A stretch of DNA of 64,000 nucleotides from assembly GCF_900143065.1 (NCBI RefSeq), contig NZ_FRCX01000001.1, forward strand, positions 682,001 to 746,000, read 5' to 3'. This document shows positions 32,619 through 40,856 of the stretch, piece after piece. Each line of letters opens with the position of its first letter. The stretch's first letter is position 1. Below the pieces are notes generated by a model. It did not search any database and had not been told where the DNA came from. It was given only the letters and a program-made list of their open reading frames with translations. The position numbers and the translations under genes are program-made. Source of the stretch: Duganella sacchari (lineage in GTDB: Bacteria > Pseudomonadota > Gammaproteobacteria > Burkholderiales > Burkholderiaceae_D).

Positions 32619-34091
32619 ATGGCTCTTTCCGATTTTGATCTGGTTCTGTTTGGCGGCAGCGGCGATCTGGCGATGCGCAAATTGCTGCCCGCGATGTACG
32701 CGCGTGACGTCGCCAATGACTTGCCGCCGACTGCCCGCATTATCTGCGTCGGCCGCGCAGACGCCAGCCAGGAAGAATTCCTGCAAACCGTCGAGACCAC
32801 GTCCAAACCGCTGATCAAGTCGCCCGCCGTGGCGCCGGCAGCGTGGGCGCGCTTTACCGCGCGTATCGTCTACGTGTCGCTCAACGCGACCGACTCCGGC
32901 AGCTACAAGTCGCTGGTGGACGCGCTGCGCAAGGAAGAGAACATCACCAAGGTCTACTACCTGGCGACGCCGCCAGCCATCTTCGCGCAGATTTGCGAGA
33001 ACCTGAAAGAGAACGGCCTGGTCACGCCAAACTCGCGCGTGGTACTGGAAAAACCGCTGGGCCGCGACCTGGCCTCGGCCAAGCAGATCAACGCCGAAGT
33101 CGGCAAGGTATTCGAGGAATCGCAGATCTACCGTATCGACCATTACCTGGGCAAGGAGACCGTACAGAATCTGCTGGCCCTGCGCTTTGGTAACATCCTG
33201 TTCGAGCCGCTGTGGCGCCGCGAGTGGATCTCCGACGTGCAGATCACCATTGCCGAGAAGCTGGGCGTGGGCAACCGCATGGGCTACTACGACACCTCGG
33301 GCGCGCTGCGCGACATGCTGCAGAACCACCTGCTGCAACTGCTGTGTATCGTCGCCATGGAACCGCCGACCTCGATCGCGCCGGATGCCGTGCGTGACGC
33401 CAAGCTGCAGGTGCTGCGCTCGCTGAAAAAATTCACGCCGACCACGCTGGCGCAGAACATCGTGCGCGGCCAGTACCGCGCCGGCCATGTCGACGGCAAG
33501 GCCGTGCCAAGCTACCGCGACGAGCCGGATGCGCCGGAACACTCGCGCACCGAAACCTTCGTCGCCATGAAAGCGGAAATCGACACCTGGCGCTGGGCCG
33601 GCGTGCCGTTCTACCTGCGCACCGGTAAGCGCATGGCGGACGGTCTGGCGGAAATCGTGGTGCGCTTCAAGCAGATTCCGCACTCGATCTTTGCCCAGCC
33701 GACCAACAGCTTCCAGCCAAATTCGCTGGTGATCCGCCTGCAGCCCGACGAAGGCCTGCGCATGAACCTGATGGCGAAAACCCCGGGCGACGGCATGCGT
33801 TTGAAACAGGCGGAGCTGGAACTGGACTTCCGCGAGCAGTTCAAGACGCCGCGCATGGAAGCCTACGAGCGCCTGCTCCTCGACGTGCTGCGCGGCCAGC
33901 TGACCCTGTTCATGCGCGGCGACGAGCTGGAAGCCGCATGGGAATGGGTCGAACCTATCCTCGACAACTGGGAGTCGGACGACAGCTATCCTATCCCTTA
34001 CGCCGCCGGCACCTGGGGTCCTGCTGCGGCATCGGCCCTGATCGGCCGCGATGGCCTGCAATGGCGCGAAGAAGCGCTACCGGAAGATTAA
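32619..34091 (+). CDS. zwf: Glucose-6-phosphate 1-dehydrogenase
   Basis: Oxidises glucose-6-phosphate to 6-phosphogluconolactone, making NADPH, and feeds both the Entner-Doudoroff and pentose phosphate routes. The 490-residue protein has the nucleotide loop FGGSGDLAMRKLLPA, VVLEKPLGRDLASA, the active-site signature YRIDHYLGKE and a conserved WEWVEPI at the C-terminus. The hexR gene follows after six bases. Control by HexR is inferred from two upstream sites. Confidence 0.97.
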   Translation: MALSDFDLVLFGGSGDLAMRKLLPAMYARDVANDLPPTARIICVGRADASQEEFLQTVETTSKPLIKSPAVAPAAWARFTARIVYVSLNATDSGSYKSLVDALRKEENITKVYYLATPPAIFAQICENLKENGLVTPNSRVVLEKPLGRDLASAKQINAEVGKVFEESQIYRIDHYLGKETVQNLLALRFGNILFEPLWRREWISDVQITIAEKLGVGNRMGYYDTSGALRDMLQNHLLQLLCIVAMEPPTSIAPDAVRDAKLQVLRSLKKFTPTTLAQNIVRGQYRAGHVDGKAVPSYRDEPDAPEHSRTETFVAMKAEIDTWRWAGVPFYLRTGKRMADGLAEIVVRFKQIPHSIFAQPTNSFQPNSLVIRLQPDEGLRMNLMAKTPGDGMRLKQAELELDFREQFKTPRMEAYERLLLDVLRGQLTLFMRGDELEAAWEWVEPILDNWESDDSYPIPYAAGTWGPAAASALIGRDGLQWREEALPED

Positions 34092-34097
34092 TCACGC

Positions 34098-34952
34098 ATG
34101 CTACTCGACTCCATCCGTACCCAACTCGACTCGCTCTCCAAATCGGAGCGCAAGGTCGCGTTGGCCGTGCTCGATCACCCGACGCAGACGGTCAACCAGA
34201 ATATCACCGCGCTGGCCAAAAGCGCGCAGGTGTCCGAACCGACCGTGGTGCGTTTTTGCCGTACGCTGGGCTATGACGGCTGGCATGAGTTCAAGCTCAA
34301 GCTGGCCCAGGGCCTGGCGCTGGCCCTGCCGGGCCTGAACGAGCAGCCGACCCAGGACGACCTGGCGGCAGACCTGGTCAACAAGATCTGCAGCCGTTCG
34401 ATCAACACCCTGCTGGACCTGCGCAACAACCTCGATCCGGAAGCGATCCAGAAGGCGCTGGACATCCTGTCCAAGGCCAACAAGATCGAGTTCTACGGCC
34501 AGGGCACGTCCGGCATCGTGGCAGCCGATGCGCAGCACAAGTTCTTCCGCTCCGGCGTCCCGACCGTGGCCTATGCCGATCCGCACATCCACAGTATCGC
34601 CGCTGCCCTGCTGCGCACCGGCGATGCGCTGGTAGCGATTTCCCAGCGCGGCAACAGCCCGTCGCTGGTGCGCTCGGTCAAGCTGGCGCGCCGCGGTGGC
34701 GCCGAGGTGATCGTGCTGGCGCCGTCGGGCACGCCGCTGGCGGAACTGGCCACGGTGCTGATACCGATAGACCTGATCTTCAACATCGACCCGTACACGC
34801 CAATTTCCGCGCGCCTGGCCTACCTGGTGGTGATTGACGTGCTGGCGGTCGGCCTGGCGCTGCAGCGCGGCCCCGAGTTCCGTAAAAAGATGCAAAACGC
34901 ACAAAAAGCGTTGCAGGAATTCGACTTGCAATTCGACTCCTTCATCGGCTGA
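34098..34952 (+). CDS. hexR: HexR, RpiR-family regulator of glucose metabolism
   Basis: A 284-residue repressor with an N-terminal HTH_6 domain (LSKSERKVALAVLDHP, then NQNITALAKSAQVSEPTVVRFCRTLGY) and a C-terminal SIS sugar-phosphate-binding domain (IEFYGQGTSGIVAADAQHKF, LVAISQRGNSPSLVRSVKLAR). In Pseudomonas and relatives HexR releases DNA on binding KDPG. It is co-transcribed with zwf, and matching operators precede zwf, edd and pgi, so it probably controls its own operon too. Confidence 0.93.
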   Translation: MLLDSIRTQLDSLSKSERKVALAVLDHPTQTVNQNITALAKSAQVSEPTVVRFCRTLGYDGWHEFKLKLAQGLALALPGLNEQPTQDDLAADLVNKICSRSINTLLDLRNNLDPEAIQKALDILSKANKIEFYGQGTSGIVAADAQHKFFRSGVPTVAYADPHIHSIAAALLRTGDALVAISQRGNSPSLVRSVKLARRGGAEVIVLAPSGTPLAELATVLIPIDLIFNIDPYTPISARLAYLVVIDVLAVGLALQRGPEFRKKMQNAQKALQEFDLQFDSFIG

Positions 34953-35063
34953 CGCCCCTCAGTAACATTTTGCAATATCTGTCAGGTCGGGATTTACGCT
35001 CCCGGCTGTTGCCTGAGTGAACGCTCTGGCCTAGCCTGTGATGACTCACCACAGGAGGCAATC

Positions 35064-35693
35064 ATGAGCAATGAGCATTTCGGCTTCGGTTCACACGGCA
35101 ATGGCTTCAATGGCGGCGGCAACGCCACTTACAGTTTCACGCTGACCAGCGGCGCGATCACCGCCGTTGCCGTCACCGAAACCCACGGCAGCCGCAGCAG
35201 CACGCACAGCGTCGATATCGGCCCCACCACCAGCTACACGGTCGGCACCGACGGCAAGATCACCGAAACTTCGGTGGTCGGCAATGCGGTGGAAACCACG
35301 GTCTACGTTGCGGGCAGTACCGCCGGCCAGTACACCATCCAGTCCGAGACCCATACTTACATTGCGCAAGGCACGGCCACCACCCGCCTCGATGTCGAGC
35401 CTTACGACCGCGCCAAGTTCACCATCAGTACTGGCGGCGCCGTCACCGCCGTCGACCGCGTACTGCCCGACGGCAGCACCAAGTCCGTCACCATCGGCAG
35501 CAGCACCACCTACACCCAGCTGGCCGCCGGCTATGTGCTGGAAGTGCAGACCCATGGCAGCCATAGCAATTACGAGGTCTACCACGATGGCAATGGCGAT
35601 GGCGTCTACACCGAAATCGCCCATGGCAGCGGCAGCACGGTGGACCTGGTGGGCCTGCAAACCCAGGTCAGCAGTATTAACGGCGCGCTCTAA
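35064..35693 (+). CDS. Repetitive Gly/Thr/Ser-rich protein, possibly secreted
   Basis: Not assignable to a named family. The 209 residues lack a Sec signal peptide, cysteines and membrane segments. They contain an internal duplication: residues 24-60 (FTLTSGAITAV...TTSYTV) and 118-152 (FTISTGGAVTAV...STTYTQL) are alignable. Near the end D-G-N-G-D-G (175-180) resembles the first half of an EF-hand or dockerin calcium loop. The composition is that of extracellular beta-rich proteins exported by type I systems. GGAGG sits seven bases before the ATG. It is a monocistronic unit between hexR and the KaiC gene. Confidence 0.7.
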   Translation: MSNEHFGFGSHGNGFNGGGNATYSFTLTSGAITAVAVTETHGSRSSTHSVDIGPTTSYTVGTDGKITETSVVGNAVETTVYVAGSTAGQYTIQSETHTYIAQGTATTRLDVEPYDRAKFTISTGGAVTAVDRVLPDGSTKSVTIGSSTTYTQLAAGYVLEVQTHGSHSNYEVYHDGNGDGVYTEIAHGSGSTVDLVGLQTQVSSINGAL

Positions 35694-35707
35694 GTCAATG
35701 TGCCGGT

Positions 35708-35729
35708 CGGTGCGCCAGCGAGCGCACCG
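35708..35729 (+). terminator. Hairpin after the repetitive protein gene
   Basis: CGGTGCGC-CAGCGA-GCGCACCG forms a perfect 8-bp stem 14 bases after the stop. There is no T run, so termination is likely but not certain. Confidence 0.45.
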
Positions 35730-35808
35730 GACTCGATATAACTTCTATAATCGTCCACAGTACGTTACAGTGTCGCTGTTGCATCACCCGTAATATTGTG
35801 ACCTGGAC

Positions 35809-37230
35809 ATGAACACGACGCGCATCCCCCTGCTGCACACCGGCGTACCCGGGCTGGACCACATCCTCGGTGGCGGCTTCCCTGCGCATAGCCTGTACCT
35901 GATCGAAGGCCTGGCCGGCAGCGGCAAGACCACCCTGGCGTGCCAGATCGGCTTCCATCACGCACACCAGGGCAAGAAGGTGCTGATCCTCACGCTGATC
36001 GCCGAGACCCATAACAAGATGCTCAACCACCTGAGCAACTTCTCCTTCTTCGACGAGAGCCTGGTTGGCGACCGTATCAAGTTTCTCGGCGCCTACAGCG
36101 AGCTGCTGCGTGGCGGCCTGCGCGCGCTGCAGAAGCTGATTGCCGCCACACTGGCCGAACAGCGCCCCGACATCATGATTATTGACGGCTTCCGTACCGT
36201 GCGCGAGGCCGCGCCATCGGACATGTCGCTGTCCGAGTTCATGCTGTCGCTGAATTCGCTGGTGTCGACCATGGAGTGCACCACCTTCCTGCTGTCGCCG
36301 ACCGAAGGCAATGTGGCCGACTCGGAAAACACGCTGGTCGATGGCCTCATCGAACTGAGCCAGTTTGAACGCGGCATGCAACTGATCCGCGAAATCAAGG
36401 TCTTCAAATTGCGCGGGTCCAAGCACATGCTGGGCCGACACGTGTTTGAAGTGGGCAGCGACGGCGTCGCCATCTACCCGCGCCTGGAAGCGATCAACAG
36501 CGCGGCCGGCGCCGAGCCGCCGCAGACGCCATCCCGGGTCGGCTTCGGCATCGACGGCTGGGACCTGCTGACCAATGGCGGCGTCATCAGCGGCTCCACC
36601 ACCGCCCTGCTGGGCAATCCCGGCGTCGGCAAGACGCTGATGGCGCTGCACTTTATTTACGATGGCCTCAAACGCGGCGAAACCTGCCTGATCGTCGGTT
36701 TTCACGAATCGCCGACACGGTTGCTGGAAAAGGCGCGCAGCGTCGACATCGACCTGCAACCGCACCTTGACAGCGGCAAGCTGCAAGTGATCTGGAACCC
36801 ACCCCTGGAAGTGCTGGTGGACGGCCTGGCGCAGCAGGTGCTGCACAATATCGAACAGCGCAAGGTCGTGCGGCTGATGGTGGATGGCATCGACGCGCTG
36901 CGCGAAATCATCCTGCACGCACACCGTACCCGCTCCTTCCTGGTGGCGCTGGTAAACGAGCTGCGGCGCCGCAATGTGACCACCTTCTTTACGCAGGAAC
37001 TGCCCTACTTCGCCCATGGCACCGCCAAGCCCGAGGCGTCGGAGTCGATGCTGTTCGAGAACATCATCCTGATGCGCTATGTCGATGTGGGTGGCGTCAA
37101 CCGGCGCCAGATCGGCGTGCTAAAACTGCGGGAAAGCACTTACGACGCCGCCAATCATGTCCTGCTGATTTCCAATCAGGGCATGAGCATAGAAGGACCC
37201 GCATCCTTCCAGCGCGCACAGCCGTTTTAA
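35809..37230 (+). CDS. KaiC-like two-domain ATPase
   Basis: A RecA-fold ATPase of the KaiC/RadA family, 473 residues with two tandem domains. Domain 1 has Walker A EGLAGSGKTTLA (about 30-41) and Walker B DIMIIDGFR. Domain 2 has Walker A GNPGVGKTLM (about 267-276) and VRLMVDGIDAL. No cyanobacterial clock genes (kaiA, kaiB) are nearby, so a clock role should not be assumed; such proteins usually act in signal transduction. The next gene, seven bases downstream, is a receiver-only response regulator, a plausible partner. Confidence 0.88.
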   Translation: MNTTRIPLLHTGVPGLDHILGGGFPAHSLYLIEGLAGSGKTTLACQIGFHHAHQGKKVLILTLIAETHNKMLNHLSNFSFFDESLVGDRIKFLGAYSELLRGGLRALQKLIAATLAEQRPDIMIIDGFRTVREAAPSDMSLSEFMLSLNSLVSTMECTTFLLSPTEGNVADSENTLVDGLIELSQFERGMQLIREIKVFKLRGSKHMLGRHVFEVGSDGVAIYPRLEAINSAAGAEPPQTPSRVGFGIDGWDLLTNGGVISGSTTALLGNPGVGKTLMALHFIYDGLKRGETCLIVGFHESPTRLLEKARSVDIDLQPHLDSGKLQVIWNPPLEVLVDGLAQQVLHNIEQRKVVRLMVDGIDALREIILHAHRTRSFLVALVNELRRRNVTTFFTQELPYFAHGTAKPEASESMLFENIILMRYVDVGGVNRRQIGVLKLRESTYDAANHVLLISNQGMSIEGPASFQRAQPF

Positions 37231-37237
37231 GGCGCCC

Positions 37238-37624
37238 ATGAACTCGCCCCCCGCTTCCCCCGCCGGCCCGCTACTGCTGCTGGTCGATGATGAATTCGAC
37301 GTGCTGAGTGCCTACAGCATGCTGTTCGAATACCACGGCTACCGCGTGCTGACGGCCAACAACGGTGCCGAGGCGCTGGCGGCGGCGGCCATCGAGCGGC
37401 CGGACCTGGTGTTATCCGACCTCATGATGCCGGTGATGGACGGTGGGCGGCTGTGCAAGGCCTGGCGCGACGATGCGCAACTACGCAACATTCCTTTCAT
37501 CCTGACCAGTGCCGGCATGATCAAAGAGCCCGCGCTGCCGTATGATAGCTTTTTCAAAAAGCCGGTGCGCTTTGAAGTGCTGCTGGCCGAAATCGAGAGG
37601 CTGATCGCACCAAAGGGGGAATGA
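37238..37624 (+). CDS. Single-domain response regulator
   Basis: A 128-residue receiver: LLLVDDEFDVLSAYSMLFE, phosphoacceptor Asp in LVLSDLMMPVMDG, the switch Thr/Ser in ILTSAG, and the conserved Lys in FFKKP. No output domain. It is co-transcribed with the KaiC-like ATPase, suggesting a two-protein module. No histidine kinase lies beside it. Confidence 0.92.
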   Translation: MNSPPASPAGPLLLLVDDEFDVLSAYSMLFEYHGYRVLTANNGAEALAAAAIERPDLVLSDLMMPVMDGGRLCKAWRDDAQLRNIPFILTSAGMIKEPALPYDSFFKKPVRFEVLLAEIERLIAPKGE

Positions 37625-37656
37625 TGCGCGCCACTGCCCGGACCACTGGCTAGCTG

Positions 37657-38520
37657 ATGGACAGTTCCGTCGTCACCGTCGTCCTGTTTGCCGCGCTGCT
37701 GCATGCGACCTGGAATGCCCTGGTCAAAGCCGGCCCCGATAAATACCTGACCACGCTGCTGGTGGCCTGCGGCGCTGGCCTGGTCTCGTTGCCGCTGCTG
37801 CCGTTCATCGCGACGCCAGCACAGGACAGCTGGCCGTGGCTGATCGCCTCCGCCTGCTGCCAGGTGATTTACTACCGCTTGCTGGCCGCCACCTACCGCC
37901 ACGGCGACATGAGCCAGGCCTACCCGCTGATGCGCGGCGCCGCACCGCTGCTGGTGGCGCTGGCCAGCGTGCCGCTGCTGGGCGAGCGCCTGCATCTGAG
38001 CCAGGACATCGCCGTCATGCTGATCTGCGGCGGCGTACTGACGCTGACCATCCTGCGTGGCGCCAACGCCGGCGCCGACACCGCCGCCAACCGCGGCGCG
38101 CGCCGCCGGGCAACCAGCTACGCGCTGCTCAACGCCGCCGTCATCGCCGGCTACACCATGATCGACGCCGTCGGCGTGCGCCGCTCCGGCGCGCCGGCCG
38201 CCTACACCATGTGGCTGTTCGTGTTGACCGCCGTGATGCTGCTGCTGTGTTCCACCCACCGCTGGCGCGAACTGCCCGCCTACGCCCGCACGCACCTGCG
38301 CGTGATGCTGCTGGGCGGGGTCGGTACGCTGGCGTCCTACGGCCTGGCGCTGTGGGCGATGACGCAGGCGCCGGTGGCCGCCGTCGCCGCGCTGCGCGAA
38401 ACCTCGATCCTGTTTGCCGCCGCGATTGCCGCCCTGTTCCTGCGCGAGCGGCTGGCGCCCGGCCGCATCCTGGCGATTACCCTGATCGCCTGTGGCGCAA
38501 TTGTCATGCGCCTCGGTTGA
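37657..38520 (+). CDS. EamA/DMT-superfamily transporter
   Basis: An inner-membrane protein of 287 residues with ten hydrophobic segments in two EamA repeats, starting VLFAALLHATWNALVKAG. The first repeat ends with LLGERLHLSQDIAVMLI and the second with LFLRERLAPGRILAITLI, the usual repeat ends. Substrate unknown. It follows the receiver gene by 32 bases and may be expressed with it. It is a separate paralogue from the transporter at 11434. Confidence 0.87.
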   Translation: MDSSVVTVVLFAALLHATWNALVKAGPDKYLTTLLVACGAGLVSLPLLPFIATPAQDSWPWLIASACCQVIYYRLLAATYRHGDMSQAYPLMRGAAPLLVALASVPLLGERLHLSQDIAVMLICGGVLTLTILRGANAGADTAANRGARRRATSYALLNAAVIAGYTMIDAVGVRRSGAPAAYTMWLFVLTAVMLLLCSTHRWRELPAYARTHLRVMLLGGVGTLASYGLALWAMTQAPVAAVAALRETSILFAAAIAALFLRERLAPGRILAITLIACGAIVMRLG

Positions 38521-38591
38521 ACTGGGCTGTTACGGGCTGGTAGGAGTAAAATAAGCGCGACTACAACTCCCTTATCAGATTGGCAGCGTTT

Positions 38592-39527
38592 ATGAACCAA
38601 CTCGAACAACTCAAGCAATACACCACCGTCGTCGCCGATACCGGCGACTTCCAGGCCATCCAGCAATACACCCCGCGCGACGCGACCACCAACCCGTCGC
38701 TGATCCTGAAAGCGGTGCAAAAAGACGAGTACAAACCGCTGCTGGAAAAAGCCGTACGCGACAACCTCGACGCCAGCACCGGCGAAGTGATCGACCACCT
38801 GCTGGTCGCTTTCGGCAAGCAGATCCTGCGCGTGATTCCTGGCCGCGTCTCGACCGAGATCGACGCCGCCCTGTCGTTCAACACTACCGCCTCGGTGGCC
38901 AAAGGCCGTGAACTGATCAAGCTGTACGAAAAGAACGGCATCGAGCGCGAGCGCGTGCTGATCAAGATGGCCTCGACCTGGGAAGGCATCCGCGCCGCCG
39001 AGATCCTGGAGAAGGAAGGCATCCACACCAATATGACGCTGCTGTTCTCGCTGCCACAGGCAATCGCCTGCGCCGAAGCGGGCGCCAAGCTGATTTCGCC
39101 CTTCGTCGGCCGCATCTACGACTGGTACAAGAAAAACACCGGCATCGAATACGAAGGCGCGGAAGACCCGGGCGTGCAGTCGGTCAAGCGCATCTACAAC
39201 TACTACCGCAAGTTCGGCTACAGCACCGAAGTGATGGGCGCCAGCTTCCGCAACGTCGGCCAGATCCTGGAACTGGCGGGCTGCGACCTGCTGACCATCA
39301 GCCCCGACCTGCTGCAAAAACTGGCGGACACCAACGCCCCGGTCGAGCGCAAACTGAGTTCGGACAGCGGCAAGAGCGCCGCCATCGGCAAGATCGCCGT
39401 CGATGAAGCCACCTTCCGCTTCATGATGAACGAAGATGCAATGGCCACCGAGAAAACCGCCGAAGGCATCCGCGCCTTCGTCGCCGACACCGGCAAACTC
39501 AAGCAAATCATCTCCGGCATGCGTTAA
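38592..39527 (+). CDS. tal: Transaldolase
   Basis: Pentose phosphate enzyme exchanging three-carbon units between sedoheptulose-7-phosphate and glyceraldehyde-3-phosphate. The 311-residue protein begins [20 protein letters not shown] and has [12 protein letters not shown], the Schiff-base lysine in [13 protein letters not shown], and [11 protein letters not shown]. The ATG at 38592 fits the usual N-terminus. It completes the carbon cluster with zwf, pgi and edd-eda, though no good HexR site was found before it. Confidence 0.97.
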   Translation: MNQLEQLKQYTTVVADTGDFQAIQQYTPRDATTNPSLILKAVQKDEYKPLLEKAVRDNLDASTGEVIDHLLVAFGKQILRVIPGRVSTEIDAALSFNTTASVAKGRELIKLYEKNGIERERVLIKMASTWEGIRAAEILEKEGIHTNMTLLFSLPQAIACAEAGAKLISPFVGRIYDWYKKNTGIEYEGAEDPGVQSVKRIYNYYRKFGYSTEVMGASFRNVGQILELAGCDLLTISPDLLQKLADTNAPVERKLSSDSGKSAAIGKIAVDEATFRFMMNEDAMATEKTAEGIRAFVADTGKLKQIISGMR

Positions 39528-39549
39528 TCCTTAGCGCCGGCCGGCACAG

Positions 39550-39587
39550 GGCAGAAGCGCGGCGCAGGCCGTTCTTCTGCCTTTTTT
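39550..39587 (+). terminator. Intrinsic terminator of tal
   Basis: GGCAGAAG (39550-39557) pairs with CTTCTGCC (39574-39581), followed by six T. Standard rho-independent shape, 22 bases after the stop. Confidence 0.85.
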
Positions 39588-39591
39588 GCAT

Positions 39592-39607
39592 TTGGGACCG
39601 GTCCCAA
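39592..39607. promoter_or_regulatory. Perfect 16-bp palindrome, possible LacI-type operator
   Basis: TTGGGACCGGTCCCAA is a perfect palindrome with a central CG, the shape of many LacI-family operators. It lies just past the tal terminator and 65 bases before the RND efflux operon, so it probably belongs to that promoter. No LacI-type or TetR-type regulator is encoded nearby. Confidence 0.45.
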
Positions 39608-39671
39608 CGTGGTTTTTCTGACTGTATTACAATCTTGCATCAACTATAAAACCCACTCGCGAGACCAGTCC

Positions 39672-40844
39672 ATGAGATCCGTTCCTCGTAGCACCGCTGT
39701 TGCCGTCGCCGTTCTCACCCTTTTGAGCGCCTGCGGCGACAAGGCGGCGCCGCCTGCCGCCCCACCGCCCGCCACCGTTGCTGTCATCACCGTCAATCCC
39801 GCCACCGTTACGCTGAGCAGCGAACTGCCGGGCCGCACGGAAGCCTCGCGCATTGCGCAGGTGCGCGCGCGTACCGCCGGCATCGTGCTGCAACGGATGT
39901 ACAAGGAAGGTGGCGACGTCAAGGCCGGCGAGGTGCTGTTCCGCATCGATCCGGCGCAGTTCCAGGCCTCTTTCGACAGCGCCCAGGCAGCCGTGGCCAA
40001 GGCGGAAGCCAACCTGGCGCAGGCGGACCTCAAGGTAAAACGGTATAAACCATTGTTGGCGGCGCAGGCCGTCAGCCAGCAGGAATACGACGACGCCGTC
40101 ACCGCGCAGAAGCAGGCCGCGGCCGACCTGGCCACCAGTAAAGCAGCCCGCACCAATGCCGGGCTGACACTGGGCTATGCAACCGTCACCTCGCCGATCG
40201 CCGGCCGCGTCAGCCGCGCGCTGGTGACCGAGGGCGCGCTGGTCGGCCAGGGCGAAGCAACGCCGATGGCCACCGTGCAGCAGCTGGACCCGATCTACGT
40301 CACCATCACCCAGTCCTCCACCGAGGTGCTGAAATTGAAAAGCGCGCTGGCCAGCGGCAAGCTGAAAAGCGCCGGCAAGGACCAGGCGCGCGTGACGCTG
40401 GTGACGGAAGACGGCCAGGTCTATCCGCAGGCGGGCAAGCTGCTGTTCTCGGATGTGTCGGTGGATGAGAGCACCGGCTCGGTCTCGATGCGCGCCGAAT
40501 TCCCCAATCCGGACCGTATTCTGCTGCCGGGCATGTATGTGCGTGCACGGCTGGAGCAAGGCGTCAGCGATGCCGCCATCACTGTGCCGCAGCAGGCGAT
40601 CGTGCGCACCAATGAAGGTTCGACGGTGCTGATCGTCGGCGCCGACAACAAGGTGGCTTCGCAGCCTGTCGTCGCCAACGCCAATGACGGCAACAACTGG
40701 GTGGTCAGCTCCGGCCTCAAAGGTGGCGAGCGCATCGTGGTTGAAGGCTTCCAGAAAGCCAAGCCTGGCGCCACCGTGAATCCGCAGCCGTGGAAAGGCC
40801 CGGCCGGCAGTGCCGCCGCGCCCGCCGCCAGCGCCGCCAAATAA
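39672..40844 (+). CDS. RND efflux periplasmic adaptor (membrane fusion lipoprotein)
   Basis: Links the inner-membrane RND pump to the outer-membrane channel. The 390-residue protein has a lipoprotein signal with lipobox LLSAC (Cys near residue 24), then a biotinyl-lipoyl half-motif (RTEASRIAQVRARTAGIV), a coiled-coil hairpin with AVAKAEANLAQADLKVKRYKP, and beta-barrel and membrane-proximal domains (YVRARLEQGV). It resembles AcrA/MexA. The ATG at 39672 is chosen for the lipoprotein signal. First gene of a three-gene operon. Confidence 0.93.
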   Translation: MRSVPRSTAVAVAVLTLLSACGDKAAPPAAPPPATVAVITVNPATVTLSSELPGRTEASRIAQVRARTAGIVLQRMYKEGGDVKAGEVLFRIDPAQFQASFDSAQAAVAKAEANLAQADLKVKRYKPLLAAQAVSQQEYDDAVTAQKQAAADLATSKAARTNAGLTLGYATVTSPIAGRVSRALVTEGALVGQGEATPMATVQQLDPIYVTITQSSTEVLKLKSALASGKLKSAGKDQARVTLVTEDGQVYPQAGKLLFSDVSVDESTGSVSMRAEFPNPDRILLPGMYVRARLEQGVSDAAITVPQQAIVRTNEGSTVLIVGADNKVASQPVVANANDGNNWVVSSGLKGGERIVVEGFQKAKPGATVNPQPWKGPAGSAAAPAASAAK

Positions 40845-40856
40845 CCGGGAGCCCAC

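Noticed and set aside
35809..37230. Circadian clock system based on the KaiC-like gene
   Set aside because: No kaiA or kaiB is present and KaiC-like ATPases are common outside cyanobacteria; only the ATPase call is supported.
38540..38592. Possible HexR operator before tal (GTAGGAGTAAAATAAG)
   Set aside because: It fits the TGTAGTAAAATTTCA pattern only if gaps are introduced, and lacks the palindromic right half.
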